Shown here: piece by piece, positions 35,463-47,463 of the stretch | Layout: each line of letters begins with the position of its first letter | How positions within the stretch are numbered: the first letter of the stretch is position 1 | Source: Nymphaea colorata | Taxonomy: Eukaryota > Streptophyta > Magnoliopsida > Nymphaeales > Nymphaeaceae | Length of the DNA: 64,000 nt | Direction: 5' to 3' | NCBI RefSeq assembly: GCF_008831285.2 | Contig: NC_045147.1 | Coordinates: forward strand, 5,684,334 to 5,748,333 | The notes under the pieces: model-generated | Told to the model about the DNA's origin: nothing | What the model saw: the letters and a program-made list of their open reading frames with translations, nothing else | The model's database searches: none | Position numbers and translations under genes: made by a program

Positions 35463-37423
35463 CTCAATTAAATGAAAAAAAGTCATTTTTAAGGAGAAAT
35501 GAATGAGAAACCTAGGAAAAGAGAGACATTTATGTCTCTCTCTCTTCTTTAACCAGGTCCTCTTTAAAGAGGAGTCAATTTCCAAAAAGCAATAACTAGG
35601 CTGGTCAAACTCACCTAACCTACTTAATCCAAGTAGGTTTGACCAGGGTGCACCCAAATGTGGTGCAATTTCAGCTAGGTTCGGTCAACTTGGGCTCAAC
35701 ACAGTCAAAAGGGTAGGTCTATCCCGTGACCCAATTAGTGGATGAAAATAGATTTTGACCGAATCGAACCCACTTTGACTAGACTCTATCGAAGTACAAT
35801 TCATCTCAATCAAGAGCTTTCTTAGCTCAAATTTATCAAATTACCTCAAACAAAATCAAACTACCCACAAATGAGCTCTGACTTTGGTCAATTGGTTGAA
35901 ATTGACCAATCTAGACAATTTTACCCTTTTATGGTCAAATTGAAATTACAGAACCTAAATTAGTTTATAAAAGACAAATATACATTTGGATATTTCAAAT
36001 ACATAAATCAAATTCCAAATTAAAATTTAGTATTTCAAACCAAAGATTGATTCCTTTGAAATCCATCTTTAATCAAGTTATGGACAAAAATACCCTTTTC
36101 GAACGAAATTTGATAGAATTTTCAAATTTTATTCAAATTTAAATTGAATTATCATAATTCAATGGCATTTGGAGCTTAGTAACTAGGTTTTAACCTAAAA
36201 AGCTCGATTTCAAACAAAGAAAAAAATAAATAGCACAAGATAAGGAAAAACCCTGTCCAAGGGCATTTTCATCCAAAATTTGGTCAGCTAGGTCTGAACC
36301 AATGTTGACCAAACCTAGCCCAGCCCACCTAGCCCGTGTAAATGGGCTAAGATGGTCAATTAGAGCCTTTAAACACTATTTAACCCATTTTACAAGTTCC
36401 CAAGGTCTCAAGCAAGTTCCCAAGGTGAGGTAAGAATGTGGTTGAACCTACCTCCTCTTCTATGTAAACCTCCCCTTGGCCACCAAGGAGGAAGATGAAA
36501 ATTTGAAGATTCCATTAAGTTGCTGCAGCTAAGGAGCTAAGAGGGAGAAGCCAATGAGGAGAAAGAAGATTTTTCCAAGCCTTCTCCCCCCCCCCTCTCT
36601 CATTTTCTTCTTCATTTTCTTTATTCTCTCTTTCGAGTTTGCTAAGTGAGGGTAAGTGAACCCTTAGGATTTTTGTGGAGAGAAGCTCTCTCTTTTCCAC
36701 TACAAATTTCAACAAGCGAGCTATTCTTATTCTAGCTTTGCTAAGCTCGAATCCAAGGTTGGATTCTTGCTTAGTATTGATTGATTTAGAAAACAAGTGA
36801 AGAAGAAGATCAAGTATCAAGATCGACCACAAGGTATGTGATTTTAACTCATTTCTCATATACTTTAGCTTGTTTGTTCATTTTAATTTCAACAATTCAT
36901 AGGAGGGGTTTATTTTCATTTATTTTATAGTTGGGAATGATGTTCAGTTAGGGGAAACCTACGATTCAATGTACATGTTAATGCATAACGCATGCATGAG
37001 TCGGCTTTTCTAAAAAAACTAACCCATGTATCAAATTTTGAAAAGGGCCCCAAGGCCACGTCCCTTTCAAAAGAACATGCTTAAAACCATTTTGAACTCT
37101 TTACCATGAGAGAATCCCACTGTGAGAGAGTGATTTTGCTGCAACATATGTGATGAAACTGCCTATTAGGAATGGATACATTCTTATGAATGTGATCCAC
37201 CCTTGCATGGCAAAATTATGGATAAATTAGCTTGAACATTTGTTTTCCTTTTCATTTGAAGTCATTTGGATTCATGTCTTTCAATTCAATTGATCAAGGG
37301 TGGTAGAGGAGATTAGAAACAAGTTTTCAATCTTCCTACGTAAAAGAACACAGCCATGAATCGTCATGATTCATGAGTTATGCGGTCCCTTGATTAAATT
37401 CCATTTTGAAGAGTAAGATACGT

Positions 37424-37456
37424 GTATATATATATATATATTGTTATATATATACA
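37424..37456. repeat. Short interrupted (TA)n microsatellite
   Basis: TATATATATATATATA, interrupted by TTGT, then TATATATATACAC. Confidence 0.85.
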
Positions 37457-38169
37457 CATGCAATCTCTTGTTAAAAATCATTTTTTTTTTTAAAATTAGG
37501 TTGGAATACGTTTCCAAACTGGTTTTCAAGAAGAGTGATCATTTTGTTGATTTTCATAGTGCAAGACCATAAAATCATTTTCATTTCATTTTTACTTAAT
37601 TTCAACAATCTATATGTAAAATGTATGCAAGTTGCTGAAATTAGACCATGCTTTATAGGAATTAGTTTAAGAATGTTCAATTTTCTATATTTGAGATGCC
37701 AATTTTCAGCCACAAAGTGACTATATTTTGAAGAACAATAAAAAGGTTCTAGCCCTACCTAGTCGTCTCTCTAAAAGCCTTTTAGAAATTTCTGATTTCA
37801 TTCAACAATTTTCAGACTTACATATGATTGATTGAGCCTCAAAAATGATGTAAAATCATACTTCAAAAGACCCTAATATTTGTATCCCTTAAAGAACAAG
37901 ACGAAAAGTGTTTTAATAGTCCAAGAAATGAATGGATCTTCTAGGACAAGAATCTAAAATTTTGTTTGATTTTGAAAAGAAGGAAAGGTTCTTAGAACTC
38001 CATGGCATGAATGAGTACATGTGGCACATGATTTTTGCCAACTTGATGCTTAGTTCGTATGGAGCAAAACTTAATTTCATCATTTTCCAAGAGTCGAACA
38101 CTCTTAGAATCAACATTTTAATTTTTATCCATTTAAATTAAAATAAAATCTGATTTTTATGACAATTTC

Positions 38170-40203
38170 GAGGAAAAAGGATGATATCAACATTTCTTCT
38201 ATAGAACATTTGGGCTTCAAGTATGTAAAGATAGATGACAGATGCATGTCCAAAACATTATATATTGTGTTAGAAGGATACAAAAACAAAGGAAAATTGT
38301 GATTTTGTGGGAAATCCAGATGGAAGAGCGAATCACCTAGTCTGACAACAAACAAACTTGATAAGGTAAGTAAGATTTCTGCTAATGGTGTGCATCATTT
38401 TCTTTTGGTACCGAGGCTTCAAAAGCATTTTATGTCATGGAAGGTTGCTGCCGACATGAGTTGTGTATAAAACAACCATATTTCTTGCTCTCATTGCTTA
38501 TATGTGTTAATATGGGACAAGATATTGATTTGTATTTACAACCACTTATAGAAGAGTTGAAGAATTGTGAGTGTTTGGGGTGGAGATGTCTGATGTATGA
38601 AAACGAGAAACATTTCAACTTCTTGCATCATTATTGTAGATGATTATTAATTTTCTTACATATTTGTTTAGAGGAAGCACCAAAGGTTAGTTTTCTTGTC
38701 CTTGTTTCCAGAAGGATGCATGTTCTTATCCTCTGCTTGGTTCTAATAAAGAGTGTTATATGGGGCACTGCTGGTGGTTGCCAATGGATCATAGGTATCG
38801 TCAAAATGTACATTCTTTTGATCGGACTATTGAAGTGAGGCCTACCCTTATCATAGTTTTTGGATTAGATGCATTATACAAAATTGAAGTTATCAACATT
38901 CAGTTTGGGCACATAGAGAAAAATGTGTGCGACAACCTCAATGGCACACTTTTGAATATGGAAGAAAAATCAAAAGATACTGTATATGGTTGGGTTGATT
39001 TGGAAGCTATGTCAATATGACATTCATTTCACCCATCTAATGGCACACAATTGCCATTAGTGCTGACTATCACAAAAATGGAAAGGTTATGGAAAGGTTA
39101 GTAGGACTTGAAGATTCTAATAAAGTTCATTTGCTTTAAGCATGTTTCTCGATGCACAAAATAGGGAAGGATATCTTTTGTAGAGTACTAAAACATATCA
39201 AAGCTTTGGATGGATACTTTGCAAACATTTCCTAAGGTGTGCACACAAAAGAGAACAAACTTTTTGGGCTTGAAAGTCATGATTGCCATATGTTGATGCA
39301 CCAATTTCTTCCATTAGCCAAGTAAAGAACACTACCAAAGAGCATGAGAAGAGCATGAGATCAGTGACTATAGAGTTATGTGGTTTCTTCAAGGAGTTGT
39401 ATTCAAAAATTTTGAATAAAAATGACATAATCAAATTGGAGGAAGAAATGATTATTATACTGTGTCGAAAAGATATTTCCTTCAGCTTTCTTCAACATTA
39501 TGGTACATTCACCTATTCACTTAGTAAGAGCAGCACTCTTAGGTGGTTCGGTACATTCTCGCTGGATGTATCCTATTAAAAGGTAAGTATTTGTGATATG
39601 TATTTTCTTAAATAATTTTATTACTACTACTTGGTAATCATGTCTTCTATCTTGGTAGATACCTTTTTAGATTGAAATCTTATGTTCAAAATGAAAGTCA
39701 TCTAGAAGGTTCTATTGTTACGAGTTATTTAACTGAAGAGTGCATGGCATTTTGTTCACGTTATCTTGATAATGTGGAGTCAAGGTTGAATCCTCCACAT
39801 GGAAACAATGATGTTACAATAGAAGTAAATGAAGTGGTAATTTTAGATTTGACAAAAGGTCGTTTATTGGTGAAAACTGATGCAATTACCTTGGATGAAA
39901 TTATATTATGACAGACACATAGGTACATACTATTTAATTTTGAAGCATTTGATCCTTTTCACAGATGAAGGAATTTCTTTTGATATTATAAACATTTATA
40001 AATTATTGTAACTTATATAAAACCATTTTTCCTATAGGCTTCACCTTATTAAAATGACAACATTGTAGAACCTCTGTCTATGAAATTGAAGACATTCATA
40101 AGGGTTGCCTTTAAGATTGGCGAAAAAAATATGTACATTGAGTGATAATATTGCATTATCATGTAATAATTTTTGCTAATATTTGGTCATTACAATAAGT
40201 TCT
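38170..40203 (+). pseudogene. CACTA (En/Spm) TNP2-type transposase relic, copy B
   Basis: Second copy of the CACTA relic, in the same orientation as copy A and about 5.9 kb downstream. It begins near SSIEHLGFKYVKID (38180-38235), later than copy A, and lacks the N-terminal associated domain. It repeats CIKQPYFLLSLLICVN, DIDLYLQPLIEELK, GHCWWLPMDHRYRQ, then HIEKNVCDNLNGTLLN. The segment present in copy A between QFRQNGFYSTFAKNW and the HIEKN motif is deleted here. On the other hand copy B keeps sequence absent from copy A after GTLLN (EEKSKDTVYGWVDLEAM, about 38960-39120). The DUF4218-like C-terminal part (39260-39910) follows, ending in ESHLEGSIVTSYLTEECMAF. Stops and frameshifts exclude function. 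Confidence 0.88.
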
Positions 40204-42711
40204 TGTAGACACCCCAAAATTTTCATTGCCAAAATGACTATTTTACTCTAATTAATAGAGATTTTGTGCTGATTTTATCAAGTATTTTTTCAATGCAAAG
40301 GTTGAAGACCACACAAACATGGATTTTATAATCCAAATGTTAGGCCAATGGGCCTAAATTACCCAACCAACTGCTAGTTTAAAAAATGACCATTTTGTCC
40401 TAGATCACCCTCATTTTGCTGAAGTCTTGTCCAATTTTCATGATATAGCAATGGAATTCCTAAGAATTAAGTTTTACCAATTTAATTATTAAAGTTCTCA
40501 TATTCACAAATCACTAGGAGCATCCACAACCCAATTTCCAACTCACATTTGATCAAATATACCTTAAAATGGCCTACTTTTACTAATTTTCAGCAATTGC
40601 TTCACACTTGAACATCTGATGAGCTCACCAACTTCATTTTCAAATCTTTTTCAGTATTAACAAACTGTTTTTAGTAAAACCCCTAACTTTCATTTCCCTA
40701 CACTTCGGCTGAACCGAGCTCACTTTTTCAATGATTCAAATAATTATTTGCATGACACCTTGCCAATCTCCACTGAGCTCACATTAAAGTGTTTTAAGTG
40801 CTAAGAGAATACTTTCAAATTTGCTTCTTGCACACTCCCCTAATTTGAACTTTAGAGAGTTTGCTTGACTTCGAGATCACTCGCTCTCCTCTGTTTTGAG
40901 TGTCCCAGTTTAAATTTTCTCAATCCATAGCTAGTTATCTATGTTAGCCTAGCAACATGTTCTTCAGTGTCAGAGTAGATTATCTTTAGCTCAATATAAA
41001 TGAATTCATCCAAAATCTGTCTCATTTACAATTCACACTTATCTCTCTCACAAGTCTTGAGCACTCAGTGTGAGCTCAAACTTCTAAGCTGAAATTCTCA
41101 CAATCCTGGAGTCACATTGGTGATTTCATTGTATTAATGTCATCAGACACATCTCAACAGAGTGTTATGAGCTCCCTTTCAAAGGGATCACATCCCGATC
41201 ATGCAATTTGTCACTCTCTTAAACCAATTAACGTTGTCTAAATCCAAACATTGTCGCTTGTGACTTCGGAGCTAAATTTTGATCAATCTGGAATTCCAAT
41301 CTCGAATTTGAGTGCACCAATAGATCCAATGTTACTCAAAGAAAGTACTAGTGCCTTCATTTATCAGGAACAAGGTCAAAATCATTGTTTCCATTTTACC
41401 CTCCACAATTCTATTATACAGCTTGGTCAATTTTAAAAATTTTGATTTTCTAAGGGCAATACAAGACATTTTTCCATAAAACTTCATATAAGCATGTATT
41501 TTGGCCGTGTCTATGATTATGCAAAGTTTGATATTCACCCTAACTTGCAGAACATGGTTTCTACACCAGGGGAAAAACAATTTTTGGGCAAATATGCATG
41601 ATTTTCATACTCTTTTAAGTTACGAGCCACATGATCTTAAACTCATCTTGAATTCAGCTCAAATCAAAACTGAACTTAGTAGATGCAATTTGACCTAAAG
41701 CAAAACCTAGTTGACTTAAGCCTTGTCTAGACCGATGTCCTACCTATTCCAAACTCGGAACAAACCCAAGTTAATATCCTGGCACTGATCTTGACCTCTT
41801 TGAACCCAGGCAGAGCCTAGGTTCTTCGCTTGGACCTAAGATCCTGATTTTAAATTCCAAATCTGCAATCTAGGTTTGTAATATGCATTGTTTTGGATAT
41901 GGATCTCATATCTGATATCGAGATTCATTTTTGTCAACCCAAAACATGATCTAAACATTTGATCTATATCCAAAATCCAAATCCATACTTAGAATTTAGA
42001 ATATAGTCTCAATCAAGCATTCTGATTTGATCCATATTGGACATGATCGATCCCGGCTGTACATCTCAGGGCTGGCCAGGGTTTTTAACATTTTCAAAAG
42101 AGAATTCCTTCAGAGTGTCCCCCTCCCCCAAAATTGGGGCACTCTAATTTCTTCAAAATCCAAAATAATAACCACATCATTAAGGGGCCGTTTGATGGCC
42201 TGGAAATATATTTCTGGAATTATATTTCTGGAAATATAGGAAATGGAAAAATGGAATGAAAAAAATCTTTCCGATTCCAATTTTGGAGTGTGTGTGATGA
42301 CTCAGAAATATATTTCCACTTCTATGTTTCTGAGTTTGATTGTATAGAAATATATTTCCAGATTTTTAGTTGTGAAATTGCACAAAGAACAACAATTACA
42401 ATTATGTAACAACTAACTAAACTCAGGAAATGGGAAGCTACCTTTTCATTATGTTCACATGATGACAAATTCTCTCAATTCAACAACAAATTAATATTGA
42501 CAATAAGCAAACTACATAGCCATTAGTCAGCTAACTCATTACGAGATCCACGTCATTCTAGAACAAAAAAAATCAAGTTAAAAGTTTAGCATTTAGCAAC
42601 AGTACCAGACACTTGTATACAGACAAAAAACACAGAAAAATAAAATTCTATGGGTTTACAGTAGACACACAAATTCAAGCATTGATCTCATACGTACAAC
42701 TGCAACAAAGT

Positions 42712-43421
42712 CTAATTGGCACGACCTCTAATAACATCAAGGCCCATTTCAGTAGGGTCAGTTGCTTGCAGTTTAACCTGGATTCCATCAAGTTCTCTCT
42801 TGAACCTGTCCTTCGAACTTGCATACAACATCTTGCTAAATCATGAACAACATATCGGCACTCATCTGTTGGCAGGCTTGCAGTGAAATCCTCATAGCTT
42901 TGGTTTGGCTCCCCAAGTTTCTCAACAATGACCTGCTTGATCTTCTCCTCAATCTTGAACAACAATGACCATGTTCATCAAGGTAACCATGGTTTAGCAC
43001 GTTCTACACAATCCACATACTAAAACAGGAAGAAAGAGAAGCCCAACGAACGAAAAGAATTGATAACCAACAGAGTACAATCCAGTCTCATATTCAACAT
43101 GGTGAAGATTTTTCTTTCTTCAATTTACAAGAAAGAAAAATCTTCCAAGCGGCAGAAATTAACAATTCAGGGAACACCTCAAGCAATTCAAAGATGCCCA
43201 AAAACGAAGGAATTATAAACGAAAAGACAAAAGAAATGGAAGCATTAATGAACGAGCATTTGCAGATCGGGTTTTCTTCTTCCTTTGGCTCCCTAGAGTC
43301 ATCAATGGCATCTTGACACCTAAGAACAAACTACCCAAATACCACAAATAAAGGAAAAGGAACAAATGAAAGGAATAAGGGCAGAACCTTTGCAGATGAT
43401 AACTTGACCTTGAGTAGCCAT
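42712..43421 (-). pseudogene. Captured actin-depolymerizing factor (ADF/cofilin) gene fragment
   Basis: ADF proteins sever and depolymerise actin filaments in the cytosol. Three pieces are recognisable on the minus strand. A start-proximal piece at 43421 downwards reads MATQGQVIICK and then meets a GT donor-like site. A middle piece (about 42965-42850) reads [18 protein letters not shown] and DECRYVVHD. The C-terminal piece (about 42838-42712) reads [16 protein letters not shown] and [16 protein letters not shown] before a TAG stop. The residues normally joining CRYAVYD to SKMLYASS, about 28 codons, are missing, and the deletion shifts the frame; the DDCLKKFLELK-type segment was not found either. 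The actin-binding core is therefore lost. Sequence upstream of the ATG (CT-rich) resembles a 5' untranslated leader, suggesting genomic rather than mRNA capture. Confidence 0.82.
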
Positions 43422-43558
43422 GATCGAGGAAGAGAGAGCGAAAGCGAGGGGAACAGACCCACTGCCAATACGTTATGGGATGACCCATCTGCAAACGAGG
43501 TGGGTGCTGCTCAAAACCCCCTCTTTAGGTAACAGCGGTGATACTGGTGGTAGAACCA

Positions 43559-43577
43559 CAGAGAGAGAGAGAGAGAG
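43559..43577. repeat. (GA)n microsatellite
   Basis: Short GA run within the transduplicated, purine-rich part of the Harbinger-like element. Confidence 0.9.
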
Positions 43578-43940
43578 ATCTGCAATCTAGGGTTTGGAAT
43601 GATGTGGGAATCGAAATATGGAAGAGGTTTTCTGATCCTTTTCCCTTGTCCAGTTGCTTTTCTTCAGAAAATTGAGAGAGAGAGAAAGAAAGGCAGAAAG
43701 AGGGAGGAAGAGGGCTGGTGGGGCGATTCACTTTTAAGAATCAGAAGAGGGAGCGGTCGAAGAGAGCCATTGACTGATACAGAGGCGGAGAGGATGAAGC
43801 CTCGCACATCTTCCTTCCCTGCTGAGGCAGCAGTGGACGATGAAGATGAGAAAGGAAGACGAGGCAGCGGCGAGAAAGGAAGATGAGAAGACGACGGGAA
43901 CCCAACGCGAAGAGCCCTAACGGGCAAAAAAATAATTCTG

Positions 43941-44030
43941 GAAAAATGTTTCAACCCCTCCGGGCGGAAACATTTTTCCGGAAAAATGTTTCAACCCCTC
44001 CGGGCGGAAACATTTTTCCGGAAAAATCTT
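43941..44030. repeat. 40-bp palindromic tandem repeat, 2.2 copies
   Basis: Two identical 40-bp units (43941-43980, 43981-44020) and a partial third. Each holds a perfect 13-bp inverted pair, GGAAAAATGTTTC and GAAACATTTTTCC, around a C/G-rich loop. The unit sits about 120 bp inside the right terminus of the Harbinger-like element. Confidence 0.93.
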
Positions 44031-44277
44031 GCGATTCCAGGGTCAATGGTCTCAAAAAAAATTCTGCGTTTGATGACTCAAAAAAATTTTAAATTTTTGA
44101 ATTTTTTTTCCCAGTGAACAGTATAATTCCAGGGTATCAAACGCCCCCTAAGTGAATGTGAGCCCTTAATCAATTTCTCAAGCAAATCTCAACCATTGAT
44201 CAATTTGAGACATCAACAATCCATGTTTTTTATTTTCTAAAAATTTGATTAATTGGCTAAAATCTAGCCAAAATCAT

Positions 44278-44285
44278 TATAAATA
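44278..44285 (+). promoter_or_regulatory. TATA box of the gypsy LTR
   Basis: TATAAATA followed about 40-70 bp later by C/T-rich sequence, in the position expected for LTR transcription initiation. Inferred from position. Confidence 0.5.
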
Positions 44286-47200
44286 AGGGTGGGAGCGTCC
44301 AACCCACTATTCCCCTTTCTTGTGCATGTTTTCTCAAGTTATGCTATCTACTCTCTCTCTTTTTTACTTTGTTATGTTTTTTACTTTTACTAATCAGATT
44401 CCCCATTTTTGTGCACGTTTTTAGAAGGTTTTCTAGAGGTTTAGAAAGAGGAAGAAGAAGAGAAGAAAAAGAAAAGAAGAAGATGATGAACTAAAGAAAG
44501 AAGAAGAAGACACGCCTGTCTCTCTCTCCCTCTCTCTCTTTCATGGACTTCATGTAGGCATTCTCTCCTTATTCCACGTCCCTTTCTTCATTACTTTCCT
44601 TTTCTTTTTTTGTAAATCACAATACTCATGCACAAACACGTAGTTTATTGTTTTCATGCATACTTATTTGATCTTTATTGCTTTGCCTGATTTGATTCAT
44701 GTTTAGTTTAGTTTGGTGTACCTAAATGTTAGATTATTTGCTTTGCTTTTGATTCAAATATGCTTAATTCATTGATTAATGTAATTAATTTCATTACATT
44801 TGGGGATTTTCATCAAAATCATGTTTAAGAGATGTTAAATTTTAAGTCAAGTGGAAATGAGACTTCTTGTTGCAAGATAGAACTTCACTTAATTTCAAAT
44901 GGCTATAACTCTTAGACTAGATATCAATTTTGTTATCCATAAAAAAAATATGATTTCCTGTATGTGTCTAGTTTATGTCTACATATTTTTGTTGTGATTT
45001 GGCCCCTCTATCAGACTGACTCCAAAATTACTGTGGATCAATTAACTTAGTCTCTCAATCTATGACTCCAAATTTAGTTCTATTAAAGGCAAAAAAATTT
45101 TGTATGTTTCTAAATTTTCATGCAATTCTATATTGGTTTGACCATTAAATATAATGCTTTTCTTGGACCTGTTTTCTGTAACTTTTTGTTGAACCTTACA
45201 GAAAGCAAAATTTTGGCTTGACTTTGCATGCATATTGTTTTCTCTATAGTTGTTCTTTTTTAGTGCTTTCAAGTTTGATAGTTTTTGTGTCATGTCATGA
45301 GTATTTTCCAAAATGTTTAGCCAAAACTGAGTTTTCTATTCCTTCCAAATAAGACCACAAAGGATGGTATTTGCATATTTCAATGTAACAATCAGAATTT
45401 TGGTAACTTTGCCACTCTTTCATTTTGAAGTCTAAAGTTCTTTGTAAAAGATGTAAATTTCTTTTTGCTCTTTGCTTTAAAATTGCTTTTTGCTCTATTT
45501 CCTATAGAAAGTTTGTTTTTTGTACTTATTTTCTTGCTTAATATTTTTTGTAGGAAATAGATTTTTTAGATTTATCTTTTGAAACAGACTATCTAATATG
45601 TGGAGATTTTCCACTCAACATTTTGTGAAGATTGGAGATCATTTGCCTACTTTTTTTTATCTAATAAAAGAAGGCACCGAGAATAATTGCAGTTTTCTAG
45701 GATGGGCAAAATTTTTTCTTTCTATCTGGTTAGGGATTTTCTATCCGATTTTGGATTTTTAATCAATTATTTCTATGTTTTTTCTTGGTAAAACCTCAAA
45801 GTAACGTGATTAAACATGTGAACCATCATTTTATGGTTTTAGAATATGTTTGTTTGGATAATTGTATTCATGCATCATGAAATGTCCAATATTTCAAAAT
45901 ACTTCATTTGTACTTCAGCGAATGAACTTAGGTTTTCGAATGAGTTTGCAGCAAAAGACCACTGAAGCTTGACTTAGTAAGTGAGGAGCATAATTTCAAT
46001 CTAAATGCTATACCATTTTTAAATATCATGTCATTCATGCACATATATTTGTTTTTCTTTGTTTTAATTTCATTAATGTTCTTAATTTTGTGTATTCAAG
46101 TAGTTTTCTTTCGCAATGCATTCATTTATTTTAAATATGAACATAGATTTAGGTTTCACATTAGTCAAATTAAGTTCATCAGCTATGTACATGCAGCAAT
46201 ATCCCATGTACTTGACTTAAGTTGATTATACGAAAATATAGTTTTCAAAATCATAATTTTTGATTGAACATTTTCAAGCTGGCCATTTCAGACCGATTTT
46301 TTCTAAAAACTGAGATTCATTCATGATTGAGATTTAACCTTTGGTATTAAACCTACTTATAAAACCATAGTTTTCTCTCAATATCTCAAAGAAGGCTTGA
46401 TATTGAGTCTACAGTCATGTACTTAAAACTAAATCCTAAGTTTGGTCAAAACTAAACACTAGGTAGGTTAAGCCTAAACCATAGTTAGGTTTAACCTAAA
46501 GTCTTGGTCAAACCACTCAATCCCCATTCAATGCTATTCAGATTGGACATATGGATCTTAGAAGAATTGGATCCATATCAGATTGAATTGGATTTAAATA
46601 CTGCATTGGAGATTAGATACCATATCAAAATTTGAATTTGATAAAGTCAATGTGATTTGGATATCAAAGATCAAAGAATCAGGTAACTAAACTCACAATA
46701 TGAAAATGGGATTATAGATGTGGACTTTGCATTGATATCTTTGGATTTAGATCTGATGCAATTTGGATCAAGAATCCAAACCTTTATCCAAAACCCTAAT
46801 TCATAAACCATAAGATTGGATCATTCATTTCATTTTGAACCTGGATCATGAATTTTGAGTCAAGATAATTTATGAATTGGATCTATTTCTTTCAATCAAC
46901 CATTAGTTAGGATTTGAATTTAAATGCCTTTAGTTGAATATTCAGATAATCTTTAATTAGTTTGCAGCTAAACTTTGAATTAAGATTTTTGTAGGCTCAC
47001 GTCCCAAATCTAGAAGCCAAGTCTCCATTATGCATTGAATCTATCTTTGCATGTATTCATATTAGATTTATGAATTAACCCTTGCATGGATCTATGATGA
47101 CACTGATCCTGAACTATATTACTTGATTCAAGTATTTCCAATTCATGCTCTATAATTTTTCATGATCCATTTAGTTTTCTAAAATTCTTCCATTTCAAAT

Positions 47201-47455
47201 TTAGGTTTAATGACAATGACATTTTACGACCTTCATGACAGTTATATTTCAGGACCTTACATACTTAATCTAGTCTTTGATCAAATTACCCTTATAAAGT
47301 GGCAAGAACAGTTAGATCCTGTACCGATGATTTGAGTGCTATCTCTCAGGATTCCCCTAATAAGAACATGGAATCAAATTAATATTTGTTTTGCTTCATC
47401 CCATATCAATAGTCATGACATGCAAGATTGCAAAATTTTGCATGGTCAACAGTAG

Positions 47456-47463
47456 TGGCGACC
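47456..47463 (+). other. Primer binding site, tRNA-Arg type (partial match)
   Basis: TGGCGACC lies a few bases after the LTR end. Tat/Ogre-lineage elements commonly start TGGCGACTC, complementary to the 3' end of a tRNA-Arg; only the first seven bases agree here, consistent with decay. Confidence 0.5.

Larger units (their letters stand above)
35003..38160. other. LTR-like non-coding sequence between the two CACTA relics
   Basis: No coding domain. The text is rich in ATCCAAAT / TTTGAAAT words, has a CT-rich block near 36590-36640 and an (AT)n run, and looks like LTR or internal non-coding retroelement DNA that differs from LTR copy B. A junction with CACTA copy B lies near 38150-38170. No LTR ends could be assigned. 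Confidence 0.45.
42184..44148. mobile_element. PIF/Harbinger-like non-autonomous element (Pack-type) carrying ADF gene pieces
   Basis: The left terminus GGGGCCGTTTGATGGCCTGG and the reverse complement of the right terminus GGGGGCGTTTGATACCCTGG are inverted partners. Both ends are flanked by TAA (42181-42183 and 44149-44151), the 3-bp TWA-type target duplication usual for PIF/Harbinger. The 1965-bp interior has no Harbinger transposase or Myb-like ORF. Instead it contains exons of an actin-depolymerizing factor on the minus strand and a purine-rich GC-richer segment. The element sits inside a gypsy LTR, so it inserted later than that LTR. Confidence 0.8.
40204..47451 (+). repeat. 5' LTR of a Tat/Ogre-like Ty3/gypsy element, interrupted by a Harbinger insert
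   Basis: The repeat starts TGTAGACACCCC and ends near GGTCAACA just before a primer-site-like TGGCGACC. Removing the 1965-bp DNA transposon at 42184-44148 and its 3-bp target duplication leaves about 5.3 kb, in the size range of Ogre-type LTRs. A TATAAATA box at 44278-44285 and a following CT-rich tract fit a U3/R boundary. The matching 3' LTR would lie beyond the window or is lost: no TGTAGACACC start occurs after the pol region. The start is well supported by copy A; the end is inferred from the primer site. Confidence 0.65.

Noticed and set aside
35185-35657. Three ORFs across 35371-35456
   Set aside because: Alternating Ile-Tyr translations of an (AT)n run.
35003-38160. Continuation of LTR copy A
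   Set aside because: Similarity to LTR copy B stops near 35002, so the remainder was not called as the same LTR.
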